Below, one piece after another: positions 1 through 11,280 of a stretch of 64,000 nt of DNA. Position numbers and translations under genes: made by a program. This stretch comes from Poa pratensis (Eukaryota; Streptophyta; Magnoliopsida; Poales; Poaceae), in contig CAMZMU010000040.1 of NCBI GenBank assembly GCA_947311845.1, forward strand, positions 62,121,901-62,185,900. The letters are read 5' to 3'. The notes below the pieces were generated by a model that saw only the letters and a list, made by a program, of their open reading frames with translations, searched no databases and was not told where the DNA came from. Each line of letters opens with the position of its first letter. The stretch's first letter is position 1.

Positions 1-900
1 TCTTGGTCTCCTTGGGTACCTCGAACGCCGCAGTTGAGTCCGGGCTCATCAGTCCGGACAGGCCGAGCTGTGTTGACTGCGCCATTGCCACCACTTGATG
101 CAGCTTCTTCTTCTCGGCTGCGATCACCAAAGACTCGGCTAGGTTAGACCCGCCGAGGCACACTGAATGCTCGCTTGTAGTCACCCGAGATGGATATGAT
201 CCATTAGGCCCTGGCATTTTCATCTTCAGGTATGCAACATGGGTGGAAATCATGAACTTGGCCAAAGCCGGCCTTCCAAGCAGTGCATGGTATGCACTCT
301 CCAAGTCCACCACCTCGAACTCGATACTCTCAACTCGGCAATTTTCCTTGGTTCCAAATGCTACATCCACCCATATCTTGCCCATGGGTGCACAGGAAAC
401 GCCGGGCACAATCCCATGAAAAGTACAACTGCTTGGCATCAACTGATTAGGCGAGATGCCCAATTTCACCATTGTGTCTCGGTACATGATGTTGATGGCA
501 CTGCCATTGTCCACCAGAACTCGGGTGAACCTCACATTGTTGGTAGGCCCACACAACGTTGGATCTACCACCAGGGCATACTTTCCAGGGCTCGGCATGA
601 TCCGAGGTGTGTCCTTTCTGCTCCAAGTGATCTCCTGCTCAGACCAGTTCATATAGGTCGGCACCACCGGCATTACTGCATTCACCTCCATGGCACGCCT
701 CTGCACGCTCTTCTTGTCAGTGGGCTCGGTCACAAAGACCACATAGCTCGCATGAACCTCTCTATAGTCATTTCCGGGGTATTCATACTGCTGACTTGGT
801 CCGGCACCATTGTTGTTGTTATTACCTCGGACATTCACAACATTCACGGGTCTTGCTGCTGCAGGCCTCGGAAGAGGTGCAGTGGTTATCGGGGTAACAT
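1..900 (-). CDS. gypsy polyprotein, retropepsin region (partial)
   Basis: The minus-strand frame carries the retropepsin active-site motif LVDNGSA (Asp codon at 511-509) followed by INIMYR. About 100 residues on is ALLGRPALAKF, the usual LLGRP-type motif closing this protease fold. The frame stays open to the left edge, so reverse transcriptase would lie outside the window. The protease would process Gag-Pol in virus-like particles. The N-terminal boundary with gag was not fixed; 900 is approximate. The DNG rather than DTG triad is common in plant gypsy elements. Confidence 0.75.
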
Positions 901-1176
901 TTGCTCCGGACAGATTAGGGTGGGACCTCGGCTGAAATCTCTGAGGTGGTGGTCCTGTTCTGATTCCTCCGGCCCTTGCCCCCTCTTCTCTGATTCTGCG
1001 GTTCCAGCTGCACTGCCGGGTTGAATGGTTGGCTGGCTTGCGCGGGTCAGTCGTATGGTAACAGCACGGACCATCTATCATTGATTCATAGGTCATGGGT
1101 GGCTCCGGGTTCGGACTAAATGCCGGACCATTGATTTTTGGCCTCTGGACACCTCCAGCTCCGGGCTGATCCGGGT

Positions 1177-2888
1177 TCACCGCTGCAACTTGGTTGGAGG
1201 GTATGGATAGTCCGGCTCCCTCCTCTTCTGTCCGAACTCCTGACGGTCATTACACCTTGGTCCGAGCCGGTTGTTTATTGGCTCCCTCCTTCTGTTACGT
1301 GCTCCTGCCTCTGCTGCTGGCTGCATCGGATCACCCAGGGCATAAGAATCTGCAACCCGGATTGTTTCTGCTAGGGATCTCGGCATATCTCTCTGGAGCC
1401 TCTGCCACAGCATGCTGCCATGTCGACAACCATCTGCAAACCAGGAAATGGCCTGTGCCTCTACCACTCCTTCACAGGAATTCCGAACATTGCTCCACCG
1501 AGTTAAGAATTCTCGGTCAGTTTCATGATCATCTTGCTTACATGCCGCCAGGAGCTGAGGTCGGTTTGGCCTCTTGTATGTACTAGCAAAGTTGCTGTTA
1601 AACGCCAGCTCCAAGTCTATCCAGGAGTTGATACTATACTCCGGCAAATTATTCAGCCAGATCCGAGCTGGACCTTCCAACATGTGCGGGAGATACCGGA
1701 CCGCCCATCGGCGATTGCCCCCCGCAATGTGCACCGAGGATACATAATCTGTCAGCCAATCTTGTGGCTTGGTGCTCCCATTGTATGGCTTGGTGTTCCG
1801 ACCTAACTGGAACTGAGATACTGGTGGTGGTGGCTCCTTCATGATCCGAGGTCCAAAACACGCCGGACCAGGAGGGCCTTCCTCCTCCAGTTGCTCAGAC
1901 AAGTAGATTCTATCCAGCTTGTTACGGACATCGCCTGGAGCTAACATCCGACCTCCTATCCGAGGTCCCAACGCCCCATCCACTCTGTGGTATCCAGCTC
2001 GTGCCATGGCCGAGTCTCCATCATCATATCGGTCATCGCCTTGACCGACGTTCTGAGGTTGCTGAACATACTCCGGCTCTCGCTGATATTGCCCCTGCTG
2101 CCGAGGTTGTTGCTGATACCTCGGGGGCGGAGGTGGTTTACCTCGGCCAGCCGATGCTGCTTGACCGCCGTTCTGATTTCCCTGACCGGAGTTACCCTTA
2201 GCCGGCTCGCATTGCCTGGGCCGGGGTTTCCCTTAGCTCGGCTAGCATTGCCCTGGCCCACCTTCTGCTTTGCTGCTAGGACTGGATCATACATCTGCAG
2301 CTGCTGGTTCTGACCCGAGGTGACACTCCGGGCTCGATCGGCTCCTCCGACGAGTGGAGACGAGGCTTGCCCCTTGGACACCTGACTGACTGGCCTAGCT
2401 GAATAAACCATCTCTGAATCACCAGCCCCGGCATATGCTCTGCGGAGAGCCTCATTCTGCTGGTTAGCCACATATACTAACTCATTGACTCGCTTCTGCT
2501 GCGCACGCCATGCATCTCCAGATAATCCGGATAGCTCGGCCCTGCCTGCCTCGGCAGCTCTGAGGTTCTTAGCAGGGGAACTATACACCGGCCTTCCAGT
2601 TGACACGCGACTCCCACTCCTAGCCGAGGTGGTAGGTCGAGCCTCCCTGTTTATCTCATCGTTGAGCCCCTTGCCTCTCTGCCGCACCTCGGCTCCCCTA
2701 TGTGTATCAACCGCTACCGGGGTGAAGCCATTCGCTGCATTGTACTCGCGCAGATCTCTATTGAACTCATCTCTAGCTGTTATCATTGCTACAGCCTCCT
2801 TCTGCAACAGGACACGCTTTGCCTCTAGGTCGGCCACAGTCACTACTATGTCCACTCCTGGATTTACTGGGTCTGCCAGTGTATCCAC
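1177..2888 (-). pseudogene. gypsy gag (two overlapping frames)
   Basis: The upstream frame (2888-1956) encodes a basic and polar N-terminal gag region. The downstream frame (2007-1177) encodes the conserved gag core: ARIWLNNLP, SWIDLELAF and a DREFLTRW stretch, typical of the Retrotrans_gag domain. The two frames overlap by about 50 bases and differ in phase, so one polypeptide needs a frameshift near 1956-2007. This is probably an inactivating indel. A further minus frame at 3381-3007 may be leader or extreme N-terminal gag. Gag would form the particle that packages element RNA. Confidence 0.75.
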
Positions 2889-3333
2889 TATCTCTACCAG
2901 GGTCGCACCTCGGCCCGCAGCTCTGGGGTGCCAGGCAAGTCCTTCTCTAGCCTGGGCTTTGCAGATCTCACCTTAGCAACCTCGGCTGCCTTGGACTGGC
3001 TGGCATCTACTTTGCCACGGCGTCAACCGGGCCTGTCACCATCACCTCTACGCAGCTCTCGGGGCGAGTGATACGCCGACCTAAAGCCGCGAGGAGAGGA
3101 GTTTCGTCGTCCACGAGCACCTGCTCCGGGTACCCGCGAACAACCTCGACAGCAACGTACGTGACGAAGCTGCCGAGCATCATGGTGAAGCCGTGCTCGG
3201 GGAAAGGCTTGCCGGCGAAACACCCCGCGTTGTCGCTGATGAAGGTGAACTCTCCGATCTTGGCGACAAGCCCGGAAAGAACACGCTCGCCTGAGCCCGT
3301 CCGGATGAAAACTCCCTCCAACGCCTCAATCTG

Positions 3334-3351
3334 CCCCACGGTGGGCGCCAA
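3334..3351 (-). other. primer binding site of element 1
   Basis: Read on minus, TTGGCGCCCACCGTGGGG starts one base after the LTR. A TGGCGCC core directly inside the 5' LTR is usual for plant gypsy elements, where a tRNA 3' end primes minus-strand DNA synthesis. Confidence 0.7.
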
Positions 3352-3352
3352 C

Positions 3353-4495
3353 TGTCGTGGTGGGATCACGGCAGATGCCATAGGTATGGCTAAGATGGGG
3401 CCGAATGGTCGTTGGGGGAATCCGGGGAGGGTTTATGCACTCAAGAAGTGCACACGCAAGAACACGAACGAAGAACCAAGAAAGCAAGAACACAAAGCAC
3501 ACCACGATGTACCCTGCTTCGGGGCCCTCTTGTGGAGGTAACACCCCTACTGCAGCACTATCCTAGCCAGTGTATAGCTCAGAGTGACAAGTACAAGCTG
3601 CTCCTCGAGCTGTATGATGATACAATGGTGAGAACTTGAGGTAAAAGATGGAGCTATACGGGAGGAGAAGGCACTCCGAGCTAGATCCGAGGTGTTTCCG
3701 GGTTTCCGAGGTTCCTTCCTCTTTCTCTCTATCTCTTTCTCTTCCTCTGTTGATCGATCCGTCCCTCTCGCAGGAGGGGGGTGAAGCCCACTATATAGGC
3801 CAGCCGGGTTACCATTGTGCCCCTCGCAGAACACTGTTGCCATGCCTCTGCAACGGTCACCACCGTACCACCGTACCTCGGTCAGGGACAAGACGTGGCT
3901 TGCCCATCTCCTGTAGCCTAACGGCAGAACTAGCATGTCCCCTCTGACCGAGACAGGACGTGGCCTGGCAGAGCTACCTCGTAGCCTTTTCCCAGACCCG
4001 CGTGGTCAGCGGTCGGAGACGTGCAGGCCCGCCGAACCCGGAGCACGCCTCTGCCATGCTCCTTGACAGACGCTCCCGTGTCAGGCGCTCTTGTACCCGG
4101 CTGGAAGTGACAGGAGCATTGACTCCTGCCCGACCTACAGCCCATCACCTCGGTTAGCTTGGCACGGGCGTGCCGTACCTTGGGTCTTGCGCTTAATATC
4201 TTTTACTAGGTCGGATCTTACTTCCTTCCCACAGCTTCTCCTGCACCCACAACACAAACCACCGCACTGAGGTAGTTAGGTCGGCAGAACATAGCTCGGA
4301 CAGTGAACCTCGGCCCTGGCCAACAGTATACCTCGGACCCCTCTGGGCCAAAATAGGTCGGCCTGTATTCTCCAGGTCAAGATGAAGCTCGGACCTTCCC
4401 AGGCCCAAACAGGTCGGCCCTTTCCGTACCTCGGCACAACTTCGAACATCACCTTATGCCAAGCCTTGATCCTACCCGGGGATACTCCCCCGACA
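3353..4495 (-). repeat. LTR of element 1 (1143 bp)
   Basis: The LTR is bounded by TGTCG at 3353 and CGACA ending at 4495, a 5-bp perfect inverted repeat. It contains many dispersed aggtcgg/cctcgg words. A minus-strand TATA box is present (separate entry). It abuts the primer binding site on the left and interrupts the element 2 reading frame on the right. Confidence 0.85.
3790..3799 (-). promoter_or_regulatory. LTR TATA box
   Basis: Minus-strand CCTATATAG lies in the middle of the LTR, about 440 bp from its 3' (inner) end. This suits a retrotransposon promoter with transcription starting near 3765. Confidence 0.6.
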
Positions 4496-6022
4496 AAGTT
4501 TCTCACCAGCACATTTAATAAACACTTTCTCTTTAGGCAAATTAATTTCAGCACCAACAGTATGTAAGAAAGGTCTACCAAAAATGATAGGACAAAATGA
4601 ATCTTGAGGACAACCAAGCACAATAAAATCAGCAGGATATTTTATTTTGCCAATCAATACTTCAACATCTCTAACAATTCCAAATGGACTAATATAATAT
4701 TTATTAGCAAGTTGAATTGTCATACCTGTCTCTTCCATAACAATGGGATCAATATCAGGCTTGATCTCAAGATAAAGAGAATATGGAATGACACTAATAC
4801 TTGCTCCAATATCACATAGACCATGATAACTTGAAGTCCCAATAGAGCATGATATAACAGGTTTCCCAACTTTGGCCGAATTACCTTTGATGACTTTGGT
4901 AGCATCTTCACATAGATAAACATCCACTGGGTCTTCTTCATTTAGTTGCTTGATAACAGAAATTTGAGTGCTGACTTCCACCTGTTCATAAGGCTGAGAA
5001 CATCTTTTGTTACTCTTGTTAGTAACAGCTTTAAGTAAATTCTCCTTAACTTGGTTTGGAAATGGAGGTGGTTCAACATACTCCTCAATTGTCACAGATG
5101 ACATTGGTTCAACCTGTTTAATAACTTTAGGAACAACAATAGATTGTTTAACAGGTTCAACATAAACTTCAAATCCACTTTTTGGAACACAGATATGATC
5201 AGCAAAACCTTTAGCTATTTCAATTATAACATAAGGATCAAGACCAAAAGTATCACTCAGATTTTTAAACAGAATAGAAGTAGAGAAATTCTCTACACAT
5301 GAATATTCATAATCAAAATATGGCTCATTACCTTTATCAAGATCCCAGTGGCTAGTATTTTCAGAAATAGTCTCCAATAAATTACATGCTTCTTCTTCAG
5401 TGTTATTAGTAAAACTTCCACATGATGAATTATCCAGAATCTCCTTGTGCTTCATAGGTAGTCTCACATAAAAGTTTATCAATATAAGTTTCCTTGTAAG
5501 ATCATGACATGGATTCTTGCGAATGAGCTCCTTTAACCTCCCCCAAGCTTGAGTAATACTCTCTCCCAGATGTGGCCAGAAATTGAATATATAGCAGCGG
5601 TTATCATAAGCTTCTTTAGGGGTAAAATATTTAAGAAAGAAAACCTTCCTCAAGATACTCCATTCATTCTGGACCTCTTCATCCAGAGACCTGTACCAAT
5701 CACGACCATTACCAGATAAAGACAAATACAATAGCTCCCTTTTTACCTGATCCTCTGAAATACCAGGTAGTCTGAATAAGCCACATATGTCCTCAATTAT
5801 TTCCATGTGCTCGCGTGCCGACTTAGTTCCATCTCCTGTAAATGGATTTTTCATAACTCTTTTAACATGACCAATGGGAATTTTAAATCCCACTCCAGTC
5901 ACCTCAGACACAGTAGTTTCAACCACCTTTGCAGCAGTGGCATAAGCACTTTCATATAGAGCAAGATGCAGCGAGGCACGATTCATAAATGCCATAGTAA
6001 CAATGAGATAAACAGCTTTCAA
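4496..6022 (-). CDS. gag-protease polyprotein of element 2, truncated by nested insertion
   Basis: About 510 codons are open without a break. The first half is gag-like (GDGTKSAREHMEIIEDIC, LLYLSLSGNGRDWYRSL, FFLKYFTP, then a W-x-x-x-KELIRKNP stretch), matching the Retrotrans_gag core. The second half carries CDIGASISVIP, the retropepsin active site, and FGRPFLHTVGAEIN near the end. The first glycine of the usual D-T/S-G-A motif is kept but position 2 is Ile, which may weaken catalysis. The frame loses homology exactly at the element 1 LTR boundary and reads about nine foreign codons to a stop at 4472. Start choice is uncertain; several Met codons lie within the first 15 residues. Confidence 0.82.
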
Positions 6023-6087
6023 GTTTCCTTACCAAACTTCTAACCAATAGCGCTACGCTCCCCGGCAACGGCGCCAGAAAAGTATCT

Positions 6088-7605
6088 TGATGGCTCCCAA
6101 GTGCAGGAGATCAATTGTAGTACCTTTCAATTAGAAAAGGTTGTCGAACCCACGAGGAGCTGAAGGTATTGTTTAGTAAGATTGATAAATAAAACAATAA
6201 AAGATGCAGGTGTTTTTGGTATTTTCAGTTGTATAATTGCAAGCAGATAACAGATAGTAGCAAGTGAAAGCTCTCAAAGAGAGAAAGCCCAATCCTCTTA
6301 TGTGGCAAGAGGACAAGTTCAAGTGATGTGTAACTTATATGTGGCAAACGTTCCCGAGGGCGGCATGGATGATGCTAGGCATAGAGATTTATTAAACAAC
6401 ACGTTGAATATCTTGTCAAGTTTTAATCCTCTTTGGGCGGAGCCATAATTAGGTATAGCTAAATAAATAAACTACACCCCCTTATGATGGATCATGTGGC
6501 CAAGCAAATGACTGCACAAGAATTATTAAGACCTAAAGTCCCACCATAGCATTACACTCTAAGGTCCCCGATACTAATACCCTCATAATATAGCTTCATG
6601 ACTCGGTCTCAGGTTTACGTGTCCTCCCAAGTCTCCATCAATTCATTACACTACGGTGTTCTCCTATGAGCCCATATAGGTGAAGTGTTGTGCAGTCGAC
6701 GTTCGCACAACACCATCATAGAATCACATAAAAGATAAACTCTTGACAAAATACCAACACATGTCATATATAAATCAATGCCAATTCATCCTATGCCCTC
6801 AGGAACATACGGGAACTACTCACAACGTGCGAGCATGATCATAATCAGTGGCATAAGTGGTACAACACAATCTGAAATTATAACTTCACCACCAAATAAT
6901 GACAAGTACTCAATCACAAACATGAATAGTAGCACAAGACAAGTATCTATGGTATAGCAACTCTCAAACTGCGAGGGGAACGGAGTGGATCACGGTGATG
7001 ATGATGGTGATGGTGCTGGTCTTGATGGGGGTGATGATGTAGAGGCCTCCTCCCACGCCAAGGAGGAGAGGTGATGACGATGACGATGATTTCCCCCTTC
7101 TCCGGAGCTCTGGAGCAGCAGGATCTGACCCCCCTCGGAAGGGATCAGGAGTTTCGCCGCCGCCGCGACCTCGGATGGACTTGGAAAAATTAGGGCGTTA
7201 CTTTTCGGGCAAGACGAAGGCGTTGCTAAAAAGCCCCAGGCGAGGAGGTGCCCGAGGCACCTTTTGGTGGGTCCCACGCGGCCAGGTACATGGGCCGCGT
7301 GGGCCACCCCCATTTGGCCCTCGTGGCTCTCCTCTCTTTGGTCTTCTTCCCTCTGCCTTTCTCCCGATGAAAAACTGACGCAGTATTTTTCCTTTTATTA
7401 TTTGAGCTCCTGTAGCTCCTGAAACATTAAAGACAAGAAAAAGGAGGTTTTCTGCCTCACAGAAATTAAATACCAAAAATAGGGACTTTGTATGAAAGTC
7501 CCCAAAATCATCTAAAACATGTAGAAACAATCATATAATCATGCAAATAACATTCTAGTATGATACTAAAAGTTATATAAATGATGATATAAAATGCACG
7601 TATCA
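6088..7605 (-). repeat. LTR of element 2 (about 1518 bp)
   Basis: The inner end is set by the TGGCGCC primer binding site at 6060-6076 plus an 11-base spacer. The outer end is set by TGATACGTGC (minus) ending at 7605, where CACTA transposase homology resumes. Termini TGAT...ATCA are inverted. No long frame of interest is seen; the interval is AT-rich except for 6960-7380. Confidence 0.75.
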
Positions 7606-8049
7606 GTTACATAGAGGAGATATGGGAACTTGACTATGGACCTACTTTTAAGGTCCCTTTGTTTCGGTGCAGTTGGGTCAACATGAATGGGAAGGGATAA
7701 AGGTAGACCAGCTGTACGGAATGACAACAGTGGATCTCAAGAATCTTGGTTGTTACAGGAACGAACCATTCGTCCTAGCCAACGATGTGGCTCAGGTTTT
7801 CCATGTGAAGGACATGTCCTCCAGACCGAAAAAAAGAAAAAAAATAAGCAAACGAATACATCAGACGATGAGCCAAAGCGTCACATAGTTCTTTCAGGGA
7901 AAAGAAACATCGTGGGAGTCGAGGACAAGACAGACATGTCAGCAGATTATGATAAGTTTGATGAAATTCCGCCCTTCACAGTGAAAACTGACCCAAGCAT
8001 CCCGTTAAATAATGAAGATGCTCCATGGTTATGGCCGAAGCGATCATAG
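7606..8049 (+). pseudogene. CACTA TNP2-type transposase, C-terminal fragment
   Basis: The fragment is collinear with the C-terminus of the transposase at 61134-64000. Shared words include IWELDYGP, YGMTTVDL, NEPFVLA, DVAQVF, VKDMS, EPKRHIVLSGKR and VGVEDKTDMS. Reading it needs at least two frame changes, near 7700 and in an A-rich run near 7830, so it is dead. The 5' side is missing because element 2 inserted at 7606. It ends with WLWPKRS and a stop at 8047-8049. Confidence 0.88.
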
Positions 8050-8600
8050 GCCAGGGACATATGCGAAGATGGGTTCATGGCATTTATGTAAATCAATGTA
8101 ATGTATTAAACCTTTATGTGATGTGTAGTAATGTATTAAACCTTTATGTGGTGAAAACCATAATACATAGCTCGGGTCCATTTTTATTTAACCATAATAC
8201 ATCACGAATAATATCACTAACTTTTGTCGGGTCCTAAGCCACGGGGTGCTGAGCGGCCGGTGCTGCGCACCCAAAGAGGAGGAACCATCACAGGGTCAAT
8301 ACTCACGTGAGAAGGATCCCTATGAAGAACCATCCACCAACCGGGACATCGTCGCCGAGATATGAAAATATGAGTGGGGAATTTGATCAAACACCTAGGG
8401 AGAGGGCAGTACCTTGGTAAAAACACGGCCAACACGATTTCCCCGTCATACAGCCCACCGGTGGCTCGTGAGACGGCAAATCGGCCTTCGATCCAAACAG
8501 CGGCAAGACGTCTCTGATGATTTGCAACCATCCGAACAAGTGTTGGGGATGTTGCTAATCATCAGAGCTGAACATGTCTGGGAGGGGGGCTATATATAGG
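8050..8600. other. CACTA internal DNA without an assignable gene
   Basis: A direct repeat of about 30 bp (aatgtattaaacctttatgtg) lies at 8098-8150. A minus-strand frame of 104 codons (8531-8217) has no motif I recognise. No supported gene. Confidence 0.4.
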
Positions 8601-8608
8601 GTACGTGT

Positions 8609-8793
8609 AGTCCCGGTTGGTAACACCAACCGGGTCATGTGGCTCACGAAGTGGTCGTGATACTGCTGATCCAACAGCTCACAATCCCTCAAAAGAAACA
8701 CACCCCTGATCCAACGTCTCACAAGCGCTTGAAAGAAACACACGATCCGTGTGCTTCTTTAGTCCCGGTTGGTAACACCAACCGGGACTAAAG
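8609..8793. repeat. CACTA-type palindromes upstream of the accessory gene
   Basis: Two copies of a perfect palindrome-like unit with core CCGGTTGGTAACACCAACCGG lie at 8612-8634 and 8757-8793. The second extends to CTTTAGTCCCGG...CCGGGACTAAAG. Such tagtcccggt inverted units are typical subterminal repeats of grass CACTA elements, where they serve as TNPA-like binding sites. Here they are internal. Confidence 0.8.
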
Positions 8794-8845
8794 CCGGGCT
8801 TTGCGGTCACGACACGTGTCCTCCCCCAGCGCTGCCCTGGAGGTC

Positions 8846-8878
8846 TTTATATATTGTCGCCGACGGGGTAAACCCTAA
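8846..8878 (+). promoter_or_regulatory. TATA box and telo-box of the accessory gene
   Basis: TTTATATATT (8846-8855) is followed by TAAACCCTAA (8869-8878), then the ATG at 8917. The spacing fits a plant core promoter with a short 5' leader. The telo-box is a motif often found in promoters active in dividing cells. Confidence 0.55.
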
Positions 8879-8916
8879 TCCACCATTCCTAGCCACGAAC
8901 GCATCGTCTCCACGAG

Positions 8917-9774
8917 ATGGATCCGCCACGCCCGCCGCAGCGCCTTCTGGACGAGGTCGAGCGTGCTCGGCAGAGCGCGCTTGGGCGCAACCGCGGGAAC
9001 CTATCCCGCCGTATGCCCACGAGCCCGGCGTGGAGAGGAATGCCCAGCTACCGGCCTCCTGCTCCACCAGGTGCCGCCGCACCTCCACCTGGCGCCGCTG
9101 CACCTCCACCAGGCGCCGCCGCTCCTCCCGCGGAGGAGGAGGAGGACGATGACTTCGACTGGAGCGACGACGGGGAAGAGGGTTGTGGGTTCCAGTTACA
9201 GGAGGCCATGGAAGCCTCCTTCCAGTCTGTCCGCGACTACCCTGTCCAGCGAGCCAAGACTGCCACCGTACCCACTCTAACCTACTCGGAGGCGGAGGCG
9301 CTTTGCGCCTCGAACTACCCCTGCCCGCCCGGCTACGACGTCCCCGCCGGCTGGAGGCTGAGCACCGGAGGCGTGCTGGTCCCTCCTGTCCCTCAAGGTT
9401 TGGCGCGCCGGGCGGCCATCACGAACCACTACTACCTCGAGCTCACTCCGGAGCAGCGGATGGATCCCCGCTGGCATCCCGACTACCGCCCGACTTGGGA
9501 CGCCTTCTTCATCAATCGGCGTGAGAGGGCGCTCGCCAGGTACGAGGAGGACGGCCTGCCTCCTTCGAACTTCAACGAGGACGGCCGTCGGCTGTGGTGG
9601 AGCGGCCGGACTCTCCAGAGCGTCATGAACTACATCACAGCCGGCGATAACCCCCGCCTGCGCTACCCTCGCTTCCAGTCCAGGCGAGCGCCGCCCGACG
9701 ACAGCGACGACGACGGCGGCGACTACGACGACTACGAGGACGAGTATTATAGGCCTAGGCAGGAGTATGACTAA
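8917..9774 (+). CDS. CACTA accessory protein, Pro/acidic-rich, function unknown (285 aa)
   Basis: A single open frame of 285 codons. The N-terminus is basic and proline rich. Residues 48-70 are tandem PPGAAAP units followed by an acidic run (EEEEDDDFDWSDDGEE). The middle has AEALCASNYPCPPGYDVPAGWRL, then VPPVP and a region rich in W, H and R (MDPRWHPDYRPTWDAFF). A WWSGRTLQSVMNYI motif follows, and the C-terminus is Asp/Tyr rich. A diverged relative lies in the other CACTA (59234-60164): both share P-x-GW-x-L, VP-x-VP, an R-x-DP motif and a W-rich segment. It is neither the TNP2 transposase nor the TNPA-like protein. The start is chosen from the promoter spacing. Very GC-rich unlike its flanks. 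No known function; not a recognised Pfam family to me. Confidence 0.72.
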   Translation: MDPPRPPQRLLDEVERARQSALGRNRGNLSRRMPTSPAWRGMPSYRPPAPPGAAAPPPGAAAPPPGAAAPPAEEEEDDDFDWSDDGEEGCGFQLQEAMEASFQSVRDYPVQRAKTATVPTLTYSEAEALCASNYPCPPGYDVPAGWRLSTGGVLVPPVPQGLARRAAITNHYYLELTPEQRMDPRWHPDYRPTWDAFFINRRERALARYEEDGLPPSNFNEDGRRLWWSGRTLQSVMNYITAGDNPRLRYPRFQSRRAPPDDSDDDGGDYDDYEDEYYRPRQEYD

Positions 9775-10560
9775 CCTATGGTTCGTCTATGTACCCAAGA
9801 TTGTTGTCATTAACTACTTCTGGTCTAGCTAAGACGACGATCGTGTAAAATGTATTATTTATCTCTGCATTTCCAAGTCTATGAAGAAGTTTTTTGTAAA
9901 CTATGTCAAAACTCAAGTTTATCATTTATCCTACCAACTAGTACACATGAAAGTACTCCATGCCAAAGGATTTCATTTTTTGAGTATTTTTTCACTTTCT
10001 TTGACTTTTTTAAAAAAACGGTCAAAATGGCCGCCGTTACTATTCATTGTAAGGGGTCGAATTATCCAAAACTATCGACGGTTCTGTGATATAACCACTA
10101 CTTGTGCACCTTAAAATCATTTTTGAAAAAAATTCAGAGCAAACTATCAAACACTTGTAGTTCAAATTTGAATTACTTTCGAAAAATAGGCATAAAGTCG
10201 TTTAAGTAGGCGAAATTAGCTAGAAACCGAGAAAATTACCAATATTTGTGGATTATCCATAAAATATGGTCTACTTTGTGTGATAATTGGATGGGTGCCA
10301 TTTTGCACCATATTTGTTGTACTTGCTTCACAAAAAATGTCATTTTTGACAAACGAAAAACAAAAAACGATATTTAGATAAGTAATTTGAAAACATAGAA
10401 AATGGTTTTGGATTATTTATTCAAATTTAAACACTTTTCATGTTGAAAGTCTTTTCAGATTCAAAACCAATTGAAATTCATATTAAACACCTAAACAAGA
10501 AAAAAAAGGCGGGAAACAACATTTCAGAACTGAAAAGTTTGAAATAATTTTGAAAAATGA
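9775..10560. other. AT-rich spacer
   Basis: AT-rich DNA after the accessory gene. No gene, promoter or repeat that I can support. Confidence 0.4.
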
Positions 10561-10566
10561 CTCTTT

Positions 10567-10716
10567 GGTCCCGGTTTATACGAAGAACCGGGACCAATGA
10601 GTCCATGGACGCACCACGCGAATCTGGCATTAACTGACCAACTCATTGGTCCCGGTTCCTCCCACGAACCGGGACCAAAGAGGCATTGGTCCCGGTTCTT
10701 GGCAGGAACCGGGACC
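10567..10716. repeat. Three CACTA-type palindromes
   Basis: Three inverted units start with GGTCCCGGTT and end with AACCGGGACC at 10567-10595, 10648-10676 and 10688-10716. The loops differ (tatacgaag, cctcccacg, cttggcagg), while the arms are identical. Confidence 0.8.
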
Positions 10717-10739
10717 AATGAGTGCTGGTATATCTGTCT

Positions 10740-11280
10740 GCCCCTTCTCCTTCCTCATTTCATCCCCAAATCCTCAACTTTCGCACGCGGGCGCGCCGGA
10801 GCAAAATCGTCGCCGTCAGGCTGCCCGACCTCGCCCTCAACGCCCCACGCCACCGCCGTCGACGTCCGCCGCGCCCTCGACGCCGGCGCCGCGCCCATTG
10901 GTCTAAATCGTGCGAACTCGAGCCGCCGCGTCTTCTCCAAGCCCGGCCGCCGCGGGCCGAGCTCGAGCTCGCCGCCCACTCCTTCCTGCTCAGGGTGAGC
11001 CTCTGGTTCTTCCCATCCCCTCGCCTTGCTTCCTCGCGCTCCGTAGCTCCACCGCCGCGTTGCTCGTCGTCGGCCACCGCCAAACCCCGTCGCCGGCGTC
11101 GCTCCGGCAACCAAAAACGAGCGGCGCCGCCACCTTTAGATAGGCCGCGCTCGTACGCGCCTAGCGCGCGCGTCCGCGCGAGCTCCTTTGCTCTCCTCCG
11201 TCGAGAGCATGATCGACAGAGGCGCCGTTGGCTCTCTGTGTCACCGATATATGGGGCCCGGTCGTCAGGTTTTTAATCTT
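10740..11280 (+). other. GC-rich leader upstream of the TNPA-like gene
   Basis: GC-rich block with open frames in several phases on both strands, none with recognisable motifs. A GTGAGC donor near 10995 and a TTTGCAG acceptor at 11971-11977 suggest a 5' untranslated exon and a first intron of about 980 bp. This is inference. Confidence 0.35.

Larger units (their letters stand above)
1..4495 (-). mobile_element. Ty3/gypsy LTR retrotransposon, 5' part (element 1)
   Basis: Read on the minus strand, the order is 5' LTR (4495 to 3353), primer binding site, leader, gag, then the start of pol with an aspartic protease, which runs off the left edge. LTR termini are TGTCG and CGACA. The element is inserted in the protease region of element 2: the host reading frame stops abruptly at the LTR boundary. 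The 5 bases next to the LTR (4496-4500, AAGTT) are one side of the target duplication; the other side is outside the window. Gag is split between two frames, so this copy is probably not autonomous. The superfamily is inferred from the gag domain and the PBS; the family name is not known. Confidence 0.88.
4496..7605 (-). mobile_element. Ty3/gypsy LTR retrotransposon, 5' part (element 2, Athila-like)
   Basis: Minus-strand order is 5' LTR (7605-6088), a short spacer, PBS (6076-6060) with TGGCGCCGTTGCCGGGG, then a gag-protease frame from about 6022 that is cut at 4496 by element 1. LTR termini read TGATACG and CCATCA. Bases 7606-7610 (GTTAC) are one half of the target duplication; the other half lies beyond the window. 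It sits in the tail of a CACTA transposase frame. The gag style and PBS suggest the Athila branch; this is inference. Confidence 0.85.

Noticed and set aside
239..1024. 261-codon plus frame over the gypsy protease
   Set aside because: It is the antisense of the protease frame; no motif of its own and the minus frame has the DNGSA and LLGRP marks.
10755..11276. Long frames on both strands in the GC-rich leader
   Set aside because: Arginine/proline/serine-rich shadows with no motif; better explained as untranslated leader.
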